Shown: one piece after another, positions 49,985 to 63,944 of the stretch
Position numbering within the stretch: the stretch's first letter is position 1
Layout: every line of letters begins with the position of its first letter
Source of the DNA: Gymnopilus junonius
Lineage: Eukaryota > Basidiomycota > Agaricomycetes > Agaricales > Galerinaceae
Assembly: GCA_015501075.1 (NCBI GenBank)
Contig: JADNYJ010000002.1
Span: 310,001 to 374,000 of the forward strand
Length of the DNA stretch: 64,000 nt
Reading direction: 5' to 3'
Notes under the pieces: model-generated
Seen by the model: only the letters and a program-made list of their open reading frames with translations
Databases searched by the model: none
Told to the model about the DNA's origin: nothing
Program-made: the position numbers and the translations under genes

Positions 49985-51350
49985 ATGGCAAGAGCTAATT
50001 TGCTTATTTCTTTTCTCGCTCTTGCTTGTCTTCCGAGCAGCCTCGCTGGCCCGGCTTGCGCTAGAAAGTACCATGGGGTCACTAACTGTTTTGCGGTATG
50101 CAAGTCTAGGTGGGGTTGGACTGGCAGTATGATGGGTACCGACCCTTGGGGCTCGGTGGTCAGGAAAGTCGACACACCAGAGAGCTGGGATGCTGTTATT
50201 TCCCAAGCCTGTGGTAGTCCCGTTGTGTAGGCCATATCTTCAACCCACTCCTAAATTACTTACTGACATATTCAATCAGTGCAACCTCTACAGCATCCAG
50301 TATATTTACTAGCTCATTCACAGAGAGCACAGCTTCACCGACAGGAAATGTCATTTCAGCCGCTGTGGCAGCCAGCGCGACAACGAGCGCCTCTGTTGCT
50401 ATTATAACCACCACTTCTGTTCCGCATGCCCCATCGAGTTCTACGTCCTCGGTAGTTAAAAAGACAACTTTGGGGCTTCTCGCTTCTTCCCGCCATACGA
50501 CATCTGCTGTTGCTCAAGTGCAGACGAGCTCGGTAAATAAGCCAGCGCAAAGCCCGGTTGCAACCACGAAAACTGCCCAAAATACGCCGCCACCTGCCCC
50601 CAAAACATCTGCGCCCCATAATACGCCTGCTCCATCCCCTTCTCCTTCTCCTGCCTCTGCCCCTGCCCCAGCTTCTGGAAACGATGGTACCACTTCAAAT
50701 GCTGATATTCAAGCATACCTTGCTGGACACAACACCATCAGGGCTCAGCATGGCGCTTCCCCCCTTACTTGGAATGATAACTTGGCTTCTAAGGCTCAGC
50801 AGTGGGCGAACAACTGCAAGTTCGTGCACTCTGGCGGCTCCTTAGGACCATTTGGAGGTTGGTCTCTTGACCAGATCATATTATTCACGAAACTGACAGG
50901 TTGAACAACAGAGAACCTGGCTGCCGGAACTGGGTCTGACTATGGCATTGCAACCGCTATCAAGTCCTGGACCGACGAAGTTTGTAAGTACGATGAAACC
51001 CCAGCAAGAGGCAACTTGTTCATCATTTACAGCTCAATATAACCCTAACAACCCGGTTCCATCTCACTTTACACAAGTTGTATGGAAAGCAACGACCGAG
51101 GTGGGATGCGCTGTCCAATCCTGTTCTGGGATCTTCGCTGCTAGCTTCGGCGTATGTTTTTGCGTATACGATCAGCAGTCTGTGTTTGACTTACGCGCTC
51201 CTATTCAAGCTCGCCAAATTCTTTGTCTGCGAGTACTCTGTCCAAGGGAATGTCATTGGAGAGTTTGCGTAAGTTTTTTGTTATTTATTAATCGGAAGCA
51301 AACTCTGATGAATCTTATTCATTACATACAGTCAAAATGTCCAGGTCTAG
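49985..51350 (+). CDS. Secreted CAP-superfamily (PR-1/SCP-like) protein
   Basis: Secreted protein with a C-terminal CAP domain; yeast Pry proteins of this family bind sterols and fatty acids. The signal peptide is MARANLLISFLALACLPSSLA. A Cys-containing region follows (ACARKYHGVTNCFAVCKSRWGW), then a long Ser/Thr/Pro/Ala-rich linker, probably O-glycosylated. The CAP domain begins YLAGHNTIRAQHGASPLTWN, then LASKAQQWANNCKFVHSGG, GENLAAGTGSDYG (restored across an intron near 50860-50908), SHFTQVVWKATTEVGCA, FFVCEYSVQGNVIGEF and ends AQNVQV. The CAP1 and CAP2 signatures are both present. Introns lie near 50228-50280, 50981-51033, 51150-51217 and 51269-51331. The Cys-rich N-terminal segment is unusual for plain Pry proteins. 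Confidence 0.87.
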
Positions 51351-52294
51351 ACTCCTGACTTTGCTCTGATTCTTTTTCTTGATCTTTTCATACGCCTCAT
51401 GTGGTTTATTTCGTGAGATGCGTGCATCTGGATGCCGTTTCCCTTTTCTTGTTCCCTTCATTTCTTTTTGGAGCGATCTCTCGTCTAAAGGCAATCAAGT
51501 CCTCCAATTGTAATACCTACACATTCTCAGACTTGACCTTTTTCATCTGTATTAGTAGTAGTAGCCTCAGGCTGGTCATCCGTATTTATGGTTGACCGCC
51601 CGTGGTGCTGGGTTGTTACCTGCCTGGCAATGTCCGAGACACTGACTGCTCGCTATTGTCGTCGGCCTCCTGGGCACATATATAATTCCTTAAATACAAA
51701 ACTTGCAGGAGCATGAATGAGAATATATGAATCTAAACTGTCTCCTTAGATTTTTTTATTGAGCCCTTGGTGAGTCATAAAACGTCAAAATGTTATCTGC
51801 CACAGCCAATGGCAGGTAACATGGCAGGTAACATTTGCGTGAGTTACCCACCCTCGCACTGTTCGAGCATACCTCTCATGTTCAAAACTATTTTATTATC
51901 ATTTTACTAACTGTGCAAATGCTAAGCTAGGCTTTGCCACCATCATTAAGGTGAAAATGCCCGGGTGGCGGAAGCCAGGGACATTCTGAAAGGTCTGGTT
52001 GTGTGTTTAATTGTGCGCCGCAAGCGAAAAAATATATATTAAAGAGCCGAGAGCTGCAAACAAGAGCCACGAACAATTGTAGGCATTGTATCTCATTGGG
52101 TAAATAGTTGGAATTGAGACGTAATATGGAAATAACGCAGTCTTGAATAAATTCTCCTTTTTTCTCTTCTTTTCTCTTTTTTCCCCTTTTGGATACCCAG
52201 TACTATGGGGGGGGAAAACCCAATAAATATTTATTGGCATGTCGTCAGAGGAGATAAATAAAGACAAAGCTTAACCGATGTGGCTTTCAAGTTC
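51351..52294. other. Intergenic region, CAP-protein gene to Dlt1-like gene
   Basis: 944 bp. A short direct repeat (ATGGCAGGTAACAT, near 51810-51835) and AT-rich stretches with T/C runs (52155-52190) are visible. No reading frame with a motif or RNA gene was found. Confidence 0.5.
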
Positions 52295-53364
52295 ATGCTT
52301 TCACGTCGAGTGTTGGCCACAGCTTCTGAATTGGCCTATGTCTTTCTTATTCTACTCACCGTAGTCGCCACTGGACTGTCATGCGCTGCTATCCTGTCTC
52401 AGGCCGTGCGGACGTCACCAACACAGTCATGGACTGACAATTTCAATGCGGTCATGATCGGCGCGTCATACCTCATAGTCGTAAGTGGACTCCTCTGAAT
52501 GAGATTGGTCTATACACCATTGACCAGACTCGCTACGCGCATTGCGTTCATGAATTGTAGCTGGTGACCTCTTTCATCTTTTGTGTCAAACGTCGGATCG
52601 CGGTGCGACAGAAACTCCAACGCATCTCAAAGACATATCGGACTATTGGACGAGATGATCTGCCTAATGTCCGTTGAACTTTTCATTCCCTTCTGGTTTG
52701 GACTCACACTCCCCTTCTGGTTGTGTGTAGTCTGTCCATCGGCACGTCCTGCAGGAATATATACGCTCCTGCTTAATTTCATTCGAGTCCCAGCCAAAGA
52801 ACGTACATCGCGACGGATGGGGTCGGCCTGGTAAGCACGTTTCCCCCTGGGTCGTGTCCCAGGACGCGCTTTCACGAAACATTTCCTGAAAATCTAGGGT
52901 CCAAGTACAGCGGGATTTCATTCCGGCGTACATTGCTCGATACAATACCTCGCATTGGTGTGTTCAGGCAAATGAATGTATTCCTGGTCTGACCGTTGTC
53001 CAGATGAACTTGCACATCTCGTTATACCCTTACATCCCAAGCTGAAACCGCACGCTCGCATGTTGCACCATTTCCGATTCCTGACTCCTTTACTGCCCAG
53101 GGACGAAGATGGGATTTCGCCGCTGCATTATTATGACTCTGCAATTCAACTTGCGCGGCATTCTGCCCAACAACTCACAGAAGACGAATTTGAAATTGGC
53201 ATGAACGCTGCACGTCAGATCGAGAAGAGGTTGGTGTTTGCCCAGAGTATGATTTTCATACTATTCATTCAATTTCCTGACCTTTTAGTTTGAATGATTG
53301 TCGGCTTGAAATGCTCGAATCCGAATCTTCAACTCAACTTGATCACCCGTCAGGTTCAAAGTGA
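52295..53364 (+). CDS. Dlt1-like membrane protein
   Basis: Two-helix membrane protein resembling yeast Dlt1 (defect at low temperature), of unknown biochemical role. It starts MLSRRVLATASELAYVFLIL, with TM1 LAYVFLILLTVVATGLSCAA. After FNAVMIGASYLIV an intron leads to LVTSFIFCVKRRIAV, forming TM2. Next are LQRISKTYRTIGRDDLPN, SVHRHVLQEYIRSCL and KYSGISFRRTLLDTIPRI, which mirror the Dlt1 cytosolic region. The remainder is LVIPLHPKLKPHARMLHHF and AIQLARHSAQQLTEDEFEIG, and the end is STQLDHPSGSK. Introns lie at about 52482-52560, 52658-52740, 52833-52898, 52957-53003 and 53230-53289. The assignment rests on segment order and hydropathy. Confidence 0.65.
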
Positions 53365-53484
53365 TAATGTTTGTGCGAGTTATTCAAATCAGTGACAGGT
53401 GATACCCCTTTATTTAGTTAATCTACGTCTTCTCATGTCTATATACCCAATGCATCCGGATGTGTCGTTCCGTCGTGAATAGTT

Positions 53485-54990
<1,506 letters not shown>

Positions 54991-55128
54991 CTACGGAGGG
55001 TATGTATATGTTCTACTAAGCAGATAGATAGTACATGGCGCAAAGCCAAATAACGGTTGAACGGAGCACGTGTCTGCAAAGCTCTCTCTCCTCTCCTCTT
55101 CTTTCTCGAGTTCACGCTGGTCGTGGGC

Positions 55129-57250
55129 ATGCAGTCGCCGCAGTTGCGAGACACGAGCAGGGGGGCGCGGCGAAGAGGCATGGCCGCCAGCCTCCGCATC
55201 CAGGCCCCCCCCTCTGCCCAGCAAATAGCACTGGCTCTCGGCGACTCCGACTCTTCTACTCTTTCTTCTGCAGACTCCGACTCCCCCCCATTCCACAACC
55301 CCCCTTCCTCAAAAAACATGAAAAAGCTCTCCCTGTCTCTCCCCTCCGCCCAGTCCTCCCAGGCGTCCCTCAGCGACCCCGTAGCTCCCAGTCCCGTCCG
55401 TGCAGAGCGCCCCCGAAGACCCTCCATCGTCTCCCTCCCTACCGCCAACCCCACTTCTTCTCTGCTCCACCGCAAGGAAGAGGACGGTGGATCCCCCTCT
55501 GTCCCCTATGCCGACGGCCCCATCCAGATCATCCCCGGCATATGGATAGGCTCCGAGGACAATGCCAGGGACTGGAAGGCCCTCCTCGAGAGGGGCATCA
55601 GATCCATTCTCAATGTCGCCAAAGAGGTCGCATCCCCCTTTGATGCCTTCCAGGCCTTGCGCTCAGCCGCCTCCACCCCCAACTTTCGGGATCGCAGGCA
55701 AACCGATCCCGTCGATCCCACCTACTACCCAGCTCATCTTCCCAGCGGTAGACCCGCCATGCACTATCTCAAGCTCCAATGGTCTCATGGCCAGCAGGAC
55801 CTCGTCCACGACGGCTTCAAGGCCGGTATGGTATTCGTAGACGCCTCTCTCAAACGCGGCGAAGGTTGCCTTATTCAGTATGTTCCCTCGCCCTTTGCGA
55901 GATCAACCATCTTTACTCATCAATCTTATAAAGTTGCCAATGCGGCATCTCGAGATCAGCCACGATGGTCATTGCCCTCGTCATGCGAGCCGCTGCTGAG
56001 CGTCACTCATCCGTGCCCCCAGAAGTTTGGGGGCTCCCCGGCATGCAAGGGGCTTATTCGTTTGTCAAGGAAAAAAGTCCACACGTTGGACCCAATATGT
56101 CGTATGTTTCCCGTATCATTTTTCCCACTTGACACACATGCTCATGTTGTCTAGTCTTATTTATCAACTGTTGGAGTATGAGAAAAAATTAAAAGGTGAC
56201 AAGGGTATTCCCGACTCTGATGGATCGTCAGGCACCGACGATGAAGAAGAGTGGGGTCGTAGGCGCCAGATGCTTGATGAGGAATCAGATATTGAACCTG
56301 ATGAGCGAGAGAGCAGCCTCGTCATGCAAGAAGCGAAAGCGCTGGACAAGGCCATGGAGGACCGTATCGTCGCTCGCAAGGGCTCCGCCTCCTCTATGAG
56401 CTCTACCGGATCCGGCCTTGGTATGGGTCCCGCATGGAGGAGCCGCTACGGCTCTCATAAGCGAAGGGGTTCCGTGGCTAGCAACAAGACTAGCACAAGT
56501 TTCATCAGCGAAAACCTTGTAGAGGAGGATGAAGAGCAAGATCTCTTGGGTGTTGGTCGCGGCTTCGATACCGATAGCCACCAAACGTCTTCTCCCGACG
56601 AAGAACTGGACGGAACGCCTCGCCCTGTCTCGTCGATCGCGACGCCAGTCACCGCGCGTCCCCCGCCTTCTGCCCCAGTATGGAAATCGTCCTTCTCCCT
56701 ACCACCTCCGCCAAAAACGGCTATTCGCTCCACATTCGATCTGCCTCCCAGGCCAAGAAGAAAACCACCTCCCATGGGGCTCAGTCTCCTTCCACCTGTC
56801 CCATCATCCCCTGTCACCCTTGTCATTGAAACCGATGGGCCACAACATCCGCCACCCGTTCGGACCATTGTCAAGACCGAACTGTCACAGCCACCGGTGC
56901 GACAACGGGTCGAATCCCGAAAACCGGTTCCTCCACCGCTGCACCTCCGGAAAAGCCTCCGTAGAGGCTCCAGCAGCAGCTCTGTCGACCAGGCGTCTCT
57001 TTCGGCGGCCCCGTCCCAGACCTTGTTTGTTTTCCCTCCGTCGCCTACTTTGACGACTCGGACCCCTTCTACTATGACATTGACGTCCAACCTTGCAGGT
57101 CCTGTACCCTTTCCCAGCCTGTCAACACCCCGTGTATCGACTTTCCACTCCAAAGGCCGAACACGGTCCTTTATTGGCTTGGGTGCACCTCCGACACCCA
57201 CAGTCGCCTTCTCGAAAGTCGACGCACGCGGATACGTGGGTCTCCAATAG
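55129..57250 (+). CDS. Dual-specificity protein phosphatase
   Basis: Cysteine-based phosphatase, probably acting on a MAP kinase; yeast Msg5 and fission-yeast Pmp1 are functional analogues. Disordered residues 1 to about 120 lead to PIQIIPGIWIGSEDNARDW and IRSILNVAKEVASPF, the start of the catalytic domain. The active site is read across an intron (about 55878-55931) as LIHCQCGISRSATMV, i.e. HC-x5-R with the His codon split by the intron. Then come PPEVWGLPGMQGAYSFVKEKSP and, after a second intron (about 56102-56154), SLIYQLLEYEKKLKG. The C-terminal tail of about 370 residues is acidic, then Pro/Ser-rich with Arg patches. The start at 55129 (MQSPQLRD) is chosen; a Met at about 55180 is possible. 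Confidence 0.88.
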
Positions 57251-57850
57251 ATCCTTTCATGTGAATATGATGTCGACGCTTATCACGACGATGACAACGA
57301 CACGACACCAGCTTTCATATGTCGCTCATGCATGCATCTTTTTTATTTTCTTTTTCTTTTTTACTTTTTTGGGGGGGCCTCACAGTTTTACGGGTGTTAT
57401 TTTGATATCGCTCTCATGCTGGACCTTTTTTCAATTATCCGAGTCGTATTCTTAACCTCTTGCCTGTTGCATTTTTATAGCATTTCTTCTTGTTGGTTGG
57501 TTTCTTTGGACTGGACTTGTCGCATTGCTTGTTTTGTACTCATTCGATTGGATTCACACCGCATTCGTCGCATTTTCAATCCATTTGCTGCTTCTCAACG
57601 TTTTTTCATCTTTTTTATTTCCATCCATGACATGCTTAGCCACGCTCAAGTACTGTCTTCGTCCTCACTCGTATGTATGCTGTATTGTAGGGTCTCTTAT
57701 GCCCCGAGCTTGTCACCCGCCCACTGGATGAAGTGGATGAACATGGATTCCTTTTTCTCTCTTTTTTTTTTTCTCCAATGACGCGCCTGTTTACGGAGAA
57801 TAAAGAGTAAATTAAAATACATGTTATCTACGGTATGTCGTGCATTTCGG
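57251..57850. other. T-rich 3' region between convergent phosphatase and TVP23 genes
   Basis: 600 bp, strongly T-rich (runs near 57340-57370 and 57755-57775), so frames on the plus strand stay open by composition. They have no motif and are Phe/Ser/Leu-rich. This is most likely phosphatase 3' UTR and terminator sequence. Confidence 0.5.
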
Positions 57851-59119
57851 CTAACTCCCAAATACCCTGCCCACACTCTTCTTTACCGCTCCAGTGAGAA
57901 TCTGTCCACCTATACCACCCAATCCCCAGCTACCTCCGGTCACACTATTGGCCCATTTTTGTTTGGCATCGCGGTCTCTGTATGCAATGCTGAATGTACG
58001 ACGAGCGATATATAAATAGAGGCAGCTTACGCATAGGTAAAACCAATGACGTTTGTCATGTTGAACACCAGAGCAAGCACAACAATAGGGATAAAACTAG
58101 ACCCAAATTGTTAGGAAAGTCCTCTTGACACTAATATAAAGTTTGGACTCACGAAAAGCCAAGCTTCAATAGTGAAACAATCAGTAGCGCAACCCAAAGA
58201 GCTGGGAATGCATAGAGCGCAATCTGGAATGAAAATCAGAGGATTGAACATTGGACGAAATTTGTGGCATTACCCAAAACATCCTAAATGGTGCAAATAA
58301 GATTTATAGGTTAGCTAACCGAAAGAGCTCAAGTACTTACTTTGAATCCACAGGATTTGCGGGCCTCGAAGGCTAACGGAGGATGAGCACAGGTAAGTAG
58401 AAAAATAGAGGGTGATTCTTTACATCGCGACTTTCGAATACCCAGTAGCTCTCTCCATCGTCATCGACCTAGTAGAAACATAGTAACAGTCAGGAAAGAG
58501 GTAGAATGACATGGTGTGCCCTTACTTGGTTCCAGAACCGCAGACCGACCAGCGTCCTACCAGAAACATTCTATGACAAGATAAGCATCCACTTGATTAC
58601 GCTGGAGGTATGCGCACCCGGCAGTTCCAGAAATCCATCGCTAATAGAACGACGACAATGACAGTCTGGACAAAGAGAAGCATGAGCGGCCTACACAAGC
58701 AGAGAAACAAAGGCTCACAGTCAGGACGTAGTTATTTGTAAACCAACCCGACAAAACGTAAACGGTTATTGCAGCTATCCGGAAGAAGTATAAGAAGAAG
58801 AGGGCTAATGGATGCGCAGACTTCCGCAGATGAAGCGTTTCCTTCAGTGCGATGAATAGACAAGCCTACTTGACGGAATATTGCTCCTATACCTAAGCAG
58901 AGACATTGTAAATATTGTCACAGCTTTGTCCTTTCGCAATCGTCACTAACCAGACTCTGCGTCTCCTTCCGTTGTCGCCATTTGTGACGTGCGCGCGGTA
59001 GGCGTTAGAACAACTGGTGTTCTTCCATTTTTCGGCTGAGTTGAAGTAAGGTTGCTGGCATGCGGTACAGAGGGTTCGTCCGCCTCAATCGTGTCTAGAA
59101 GCGGCTGGGATACACTCAT
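57851..59119 (-). CDS. TVP23: Tvp23, Golgi membrane protein (DUF846)
   Basis: Tvp23 is a late-Golgi multi-pass membrane protein involved in vesicle traffic. The frame is cut into about ten short exons, so no single long reading frame marks it. Exon 1: [20 protein letters not shown]. Then [125 protein letters not shown] and [13 protein letters not shown], ending [13 protein letters not shown]. The segments [28 protein letters not shown] and ADRDAK are highly characteristic of the family. Individual exon borders were read by eye and may be off by a few bases. Confidence 0.85.
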
Positions 59120-59428
59120 CGTCGTGTTTAACGTTCTTGAGCTGCAAGAGTCGGCATGCAGACTCTGATTCTTGAACTTGTAACGGATGCATATACAGTC
59201 ATGTGACTATCCCAATCCGTCTTTCTTCCGCACTTCCGATTCGTCCTGAGGTGCTTCTGGTGGAATTCTTGCACAAAAAAGCATTCGGACCTCAAAGACA
59301 ACTCTGCAAAGCTGTTATATAATTGCAATACATATACATTCTCCGTGAACTTTTTAAGTAATCGCTATGCCGCATCTTTTCAATCTTTTTTCTTTAAGTA
59401 CTGGGGCCAAGAACACTGGTGGATGTTT

Positions 59429-62400
59429 TCAAGAAGGAACACATTGAGAGTAGACTGTAAAACCGGTTAGAAGTGGTATACCTTCCAGTGACGCACTTAC
59501 AAGGGTTGCTAAAGACGCAGGTGAATCCAGCGACACAGGTTGTTCCTCCGGTCCAATTTGTCCCTGAAGATCTCCCGTAAGTCACTATCCTGCAATCCGA
59601 GGTCGATCTTTCGTACCTCCGCATTGACCATAAGCTCCAACTATTGATGTAGACGTTGGGCTGCTAGACGAAGAAGTGGTAGTGGTAGTGGTCTTTGTGG
59701 TTGAGGAGGAACTCTTGGTCGTTGTTGTTGTCGTCGTCGTGGATGTACTCTTGGTCGTTGTCGATGTCACTGTTGATGTGGGTGGAGGAGAAGCCCCGGA
59801 AACATCACCGTAGAAAATCCCTCTACCATTGGTACCAATGTAAGCACTGAGCGAATCTAAGGTCAGTGTTCGTCTGATAAAAAGATAATCAGACTAACCG
59901 TCCATAAATGCGTGGGTCAGCAGTCAGTACATTGGCCGATATTGACCCAAATCCATGAGCAACGTCATTGATCTGCACCCAGTTTGTACCTTGGTCATCG
60001 GATCTGAAATACCCAATCGTACCACCTATGTTGGCAGCCGCGAAAACTGCGGGATAGCTTGCAGAAGGAGCCGGAGCTCCCAGGGCTATTGCCCAGGCTT
60101 GGGTGATGCCAGAGAGTGCAGCGAAAGATGTGCCGTTGTTGGTGGAATGGAAAATACCTATGTCAGTAGAAACCCAGATATCACCCGCCACATTGGGATT
60201 AACAACAATTTTCACCGGTGAAGTAGAGGTTCCCAAAGAACTTTTGACAGAGAAGGTCTTGCCCCCATCTACTGAAAGATAGAAAGACGAACCCGAGGCA
60301 CCATAGAAGTTAGAGTCGACCACTTTGTCGGATGCAATAATTGAATTTGAGGGGAGCGAAGATACAGCCGAGAAAGCTGAAGTGTATTGCGAAACTTGGA
60401 CACCATTCGAGCTGGTACTCCACAAGACGATGTCGCCAGTTGCAGACAGTGCTACGTGACCACCTGCATTAAGTTCGCTATCAGAAGATAGATGAAGTGA
60501 CATCGATCAGCGCCTACCAGTAACATTGTCGGCAGCACCATAGTCTTGGTTCCTTATAGAGTGAAGAATGAGTCAGTGAATGATATTTTACATGTTGCAT
60601 CGTACCAGGTTGCACCGGAGTCTGTAGAGAGTGCGACCTGTTTTCCTGTCGAGCTAAGGACATGATGTAAGTGAGGATAAATAGGGCAAAGTGACTATAC
60701 TGACCTGTCTCCGTTTCCAATTCGAACTATATTTGTTGGAACTTTGCCTGCATAGTCAAGATCTACCGTAGTTGTCCATGTTGGATTGACAAAACCTGTC
60801 GCTGGAGCTTTTGTCAATGAAAGGTGCTGGAAACCTGATAGACAATTTAGATCACGTCATAGAAAGATATCAAGAGATTTTACCTCCAATATCTCCCACA
60901 GCAGAAAGAAGACTGGGACCAGTTGGAGGTGAAATGAGGCTTTGCACAGAGGTCTCTTCGATACCGTCCGCCAAGGACGAGATAGATACATTATATGCAC
61001 TGTCCCACTGTTATATCATTAGTGGTGTGGGATTTTTAAGGAGTAAACGCGAACCTGGAGTAAATTGTGACCACCGTAAAGGGTGGCGCCTGTTCCATAG
61101 AGCCAATGGTTAGAATCGAAAGGGTCAATGACCAAAGCTACGAGGGAAAAATGACAATCAGCAAACCTAAATGCATGTCCGCGGGAGAAAAAATCACCTT
61201 CCATCATCCATCCAATTTGCTTATCACCTGGGTTAGTATCAAGGCCATTCGGTCCCAGCCACGGGGCAAGGCTGTCGGAATAACCGTAGTGCTTGATCAG
61301 AGTGGGATAGTTGCCCCACACCCACAATGCAGTCCAAGTAGCACCGCTGTCAGTAGAACGGAAGATTTGGCCATCTGGCCACCAAGAATTCAGGGCAGCG
61401 ACCATGATGGTTCCCGGTTTCTGAAGGTCAACCGCAACACCGCCAAATCCAAAGTAGAGGTCACTGCCGGAAACAGGCGTGATGTCCGTCCCTAAGTAAA
61501 TTTTAGGAAGGGATCCCTAAAACTAACAGGACTAATAGAGACGTACAAACACCACTAGTGATGTCGTATTTCTGAACTGCACCAAGGGTGCCATCGTACT
61601 ATGAAACAAAAGCCCCATAAACACAAAATTCATTAGATGAAGTAGTGTAACAACTTACAGGACCTGCTCCATTGGAATACGAGACATAAAGTACTTTCTC
61701 CTCCGGAGACAAAACACCTTTATGTGGGACGTAAGTGGTATTCTGTCCAGCAACGGCGGTCCCTACCGGCAAGCACATTAGCAGACAGTAGATCAAAGAC
61801 AGTTAACAAGCTTACAGGTGCTGCCACCATCATTGGTTACGAAAACATTGTTAGAACCTTGGCTAGCTACGCCTACAAATATACGAGGAGTAGCACTGCC
61901 GGAGTTGCCAGAAGTTGAATCAAAGGTGACCCAAGCGATACCTATCACCTTTAGAAGATAGAATAAAAAGCTAGTGAAGAAATTTTTTTTACCAATTTTG
62001 TCGCTGTTGTATCCAGTGGTGTCCGTAGGATCAGGGACATAGGTACCTGTCACAAATTTTATTCACGGCGAGTCAATGAGATTTACTAGGAAATCCTATG
62101 TACCTGTATTAGTGAAACTAGTGACCTTGGTCCAGGTGGCACCGAAATTGGTCGATTTCCATAGCCCATTGCCACTGCGTGCCCCGAAAAACAAGATACC
62201 GTTGCTGTTTGGATCAATTGCAAGCCGCTGGAGTCCTTAGTTAGCTTCGTAGTAATAAATCAACCCTTCTGTTCTTACTTCTCCCCTATAATATTTTGAA
62301 TAAGTACAGGCTGTGAGAAAGTATGAGTATGACACCTTACATTCCGCGTCCAGGCATATTTCCTCCAACCTTGAAGGGCAATGAAGACGCAGTCCAAGTG

Positions 62401-62893
62401 TTGCCAGTGTCGGTTGAAATTAGAATTTGACCGTTATTCGGGTCCCATGAATTTGTATACAATCCAGTTGCCTGTATCAAATATTTCAGCGCATTGCATT
62501 ATCGGTACAAAGGACGGTCTCACCAGGTAGAGACGATTTGGCTGCACGGGATCTGTTGCCAAAGCGTCGACTCCCCAATAATTCCAGTGAGTGTTATTGG
62601 CAAAATCAAGCAAAGGGGTCCAAGTGTCGTCAGAATTTAACCTGTAAGCCCCTCCGATGTCCGTACGCGCAAATGCAAGACCCTGAAGTTCACAATGTGA
62701 ATTTCAAACAGGGCGCGAGTAGATGTGTTTAGAATACCTTCTGGGAAGGGTTGAAGATGATGCCTGGTATAAAGCCGCCCCCGCCACCGATCTTAACGTT
62801 GCCCCAGGTATACGACTGCGATGAGACAGCGTTCACGACAGAAAAAAGAGTGCTGGAGGCTATTACAGCTATAAGGAACCGAAAGATTGCCAT
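59429..62893 (-). CDS. GH74 xyloglucanase with C-terminal CBM1
   Basis: Secreted endo-xyloglucanase of glycoside hydrolase family 74. Signal peptide MAIFRFLIAVIASSTLFSVV. The two seven-blade propellers show the BNR-like repeats: YTWGNVKIGGGGGFIPGIIF, ARTDIGGAYR, ATDPVQPNRLYLATGLYTN, DTGNTWTASSLP, GERLAIDPNSN, GLWKSTNFGATWTKV, STDSGATWTALWVWGNYPT, VIDPFDSNHWLYGTGATLYG and FRSDDQGTNWVQIND. A Thr/Ser-rich linker (about 59640-59780) is followed by a CBM1 cellulose-binding module: GAYGQCGG, TNWTGGTTC, VAGFTCVFSN and a last exon YSQCVPS. The gene has more than 15 introns of about 50 bp. An upstream in-frame ATG (62995) would spoil the signal peptide, so 62893 is chosen. A plant-wall-degrading lifestyle is implied. 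Confidence 0.93.
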
Positions 62894-63683
62894 GGTAAGA
62901 ATGAACTGCTTTTCCGGTAGCTGGGTAGGTTCATCCAGAAAACACGACCTTATATTCTGGAGACCTAGTACTACGCATATTCTTTGAGGTAACAAAATCC
63001 GAGGTTAAAGCGTAGATCTCTTTTCATTCCGAAAAAATGGCGATTACTCTGCCAGTTGAGCATTTGACTAGCCAAAAATTTGGACGTACTTTGGTCCACA
63101 TATAGAGCTGCAAAGAGTAAGAAACACCGAAGATTATGAGTTGACTATTCAAAATTAGGTGTCGAATGGATCATTGCTTGATCGGACACTATTTCAGCAC
63201 TGTTCTTCCGTCTACTGGTTCTGTGCCTCCATTGAAAGGATCATTCGGACAAAACGATCTTGAGAATTAATTTGAGAATAGAACCGCAAAGTCCGTTACT
63301 GTGATTGCCTACGGGTGTTTGATTAGAAATAAAAGAGAGTTGGGTGAAGAGGAGAAATTACGGTACCGAAAAGACAACCTCAACCTAGTCGAGTTCATTT
63401 CAAATGTTGCGGTCATTCCGATTGTACAATTGTTCGTTACACTTACACATGAATCTGTCCGGAGAATAAGAAACTGCAGCGTATTCAAGATAGGTCATTT
63501 GATGAATGCACATGTTGGCAGTAGGTAGTCATATATGCCGACTGACCGCACACAGGAAAGTGGACTGACCATCGAAAACAGACGACAACGAAAATAAACA
63601 TTTGAAGGCGAGCAGCAACGGGCCGGGCGGTACTGATGCCTTTCGATGAAAGCGGCACGCAATTGCACGCCACCACCTTTTCT
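62894..63683. other. GH74 promoter region without further gene
   Basis: About 790 bp upstream of the xyloglucanase. Small frames here have no motif. Nothing else was recognised. Confidence 0.5.
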
Positions 63684-63944
63684 TCAGTAATAATACATTA
63701 TAGGAACACTGTTTGACTTGCACTCAATCCATCTCTTACTGCTCAATGTCGTTCTGTCCTGGAAAGCGCTGTCCAGTCCGGTTAAATGTGCGAAGCTAGC
63801 TGGATCACATCCAATTTTTCCACGATGTTGAGCCTGGGCCTCCAAGTGCTCCAACTCGTTTATAATTACGCTGATGGGAGGAAGCTTGTTGACTCTGGCA
63901 CAAGTGGACTGGGATAAGATTACAGAGGTAAAGCATCTTCGACG
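63684..63944 (-). CDS. Possible 3' exon of a gene running in from the right edge
   Basis: A frame open from 63944 down to TGA at 63684 reads VNKLPPISVIINELEHLEAQ, then HRGKIGCDPASFAHLTGLD and DRTTLSSKRWIEC. A strong 3' splice-site-like CCAG precedes it near 63896. It has ordinary amino-acid composition, unlike the surrounding frames, but no recognised family, and its 5' part is outside the window. It could equally be chance. Confidence 0.25.
   Translation of the reverse strand, partial: RRRCFTSVILSQSTCARVNKLPPISVIINELEHLEAQAQHRGKIGCDPASFAHLTGLDSAFQDRTTLSSKRWIECKSNSVPIMYYY

Noticed and set aside
57332..57781. 149-codon hydrophobic frame as a membrane protein
   Set aside because: It lies in T-runs after the phosphatase stop; the Phe-rich translation follows from poly-T.
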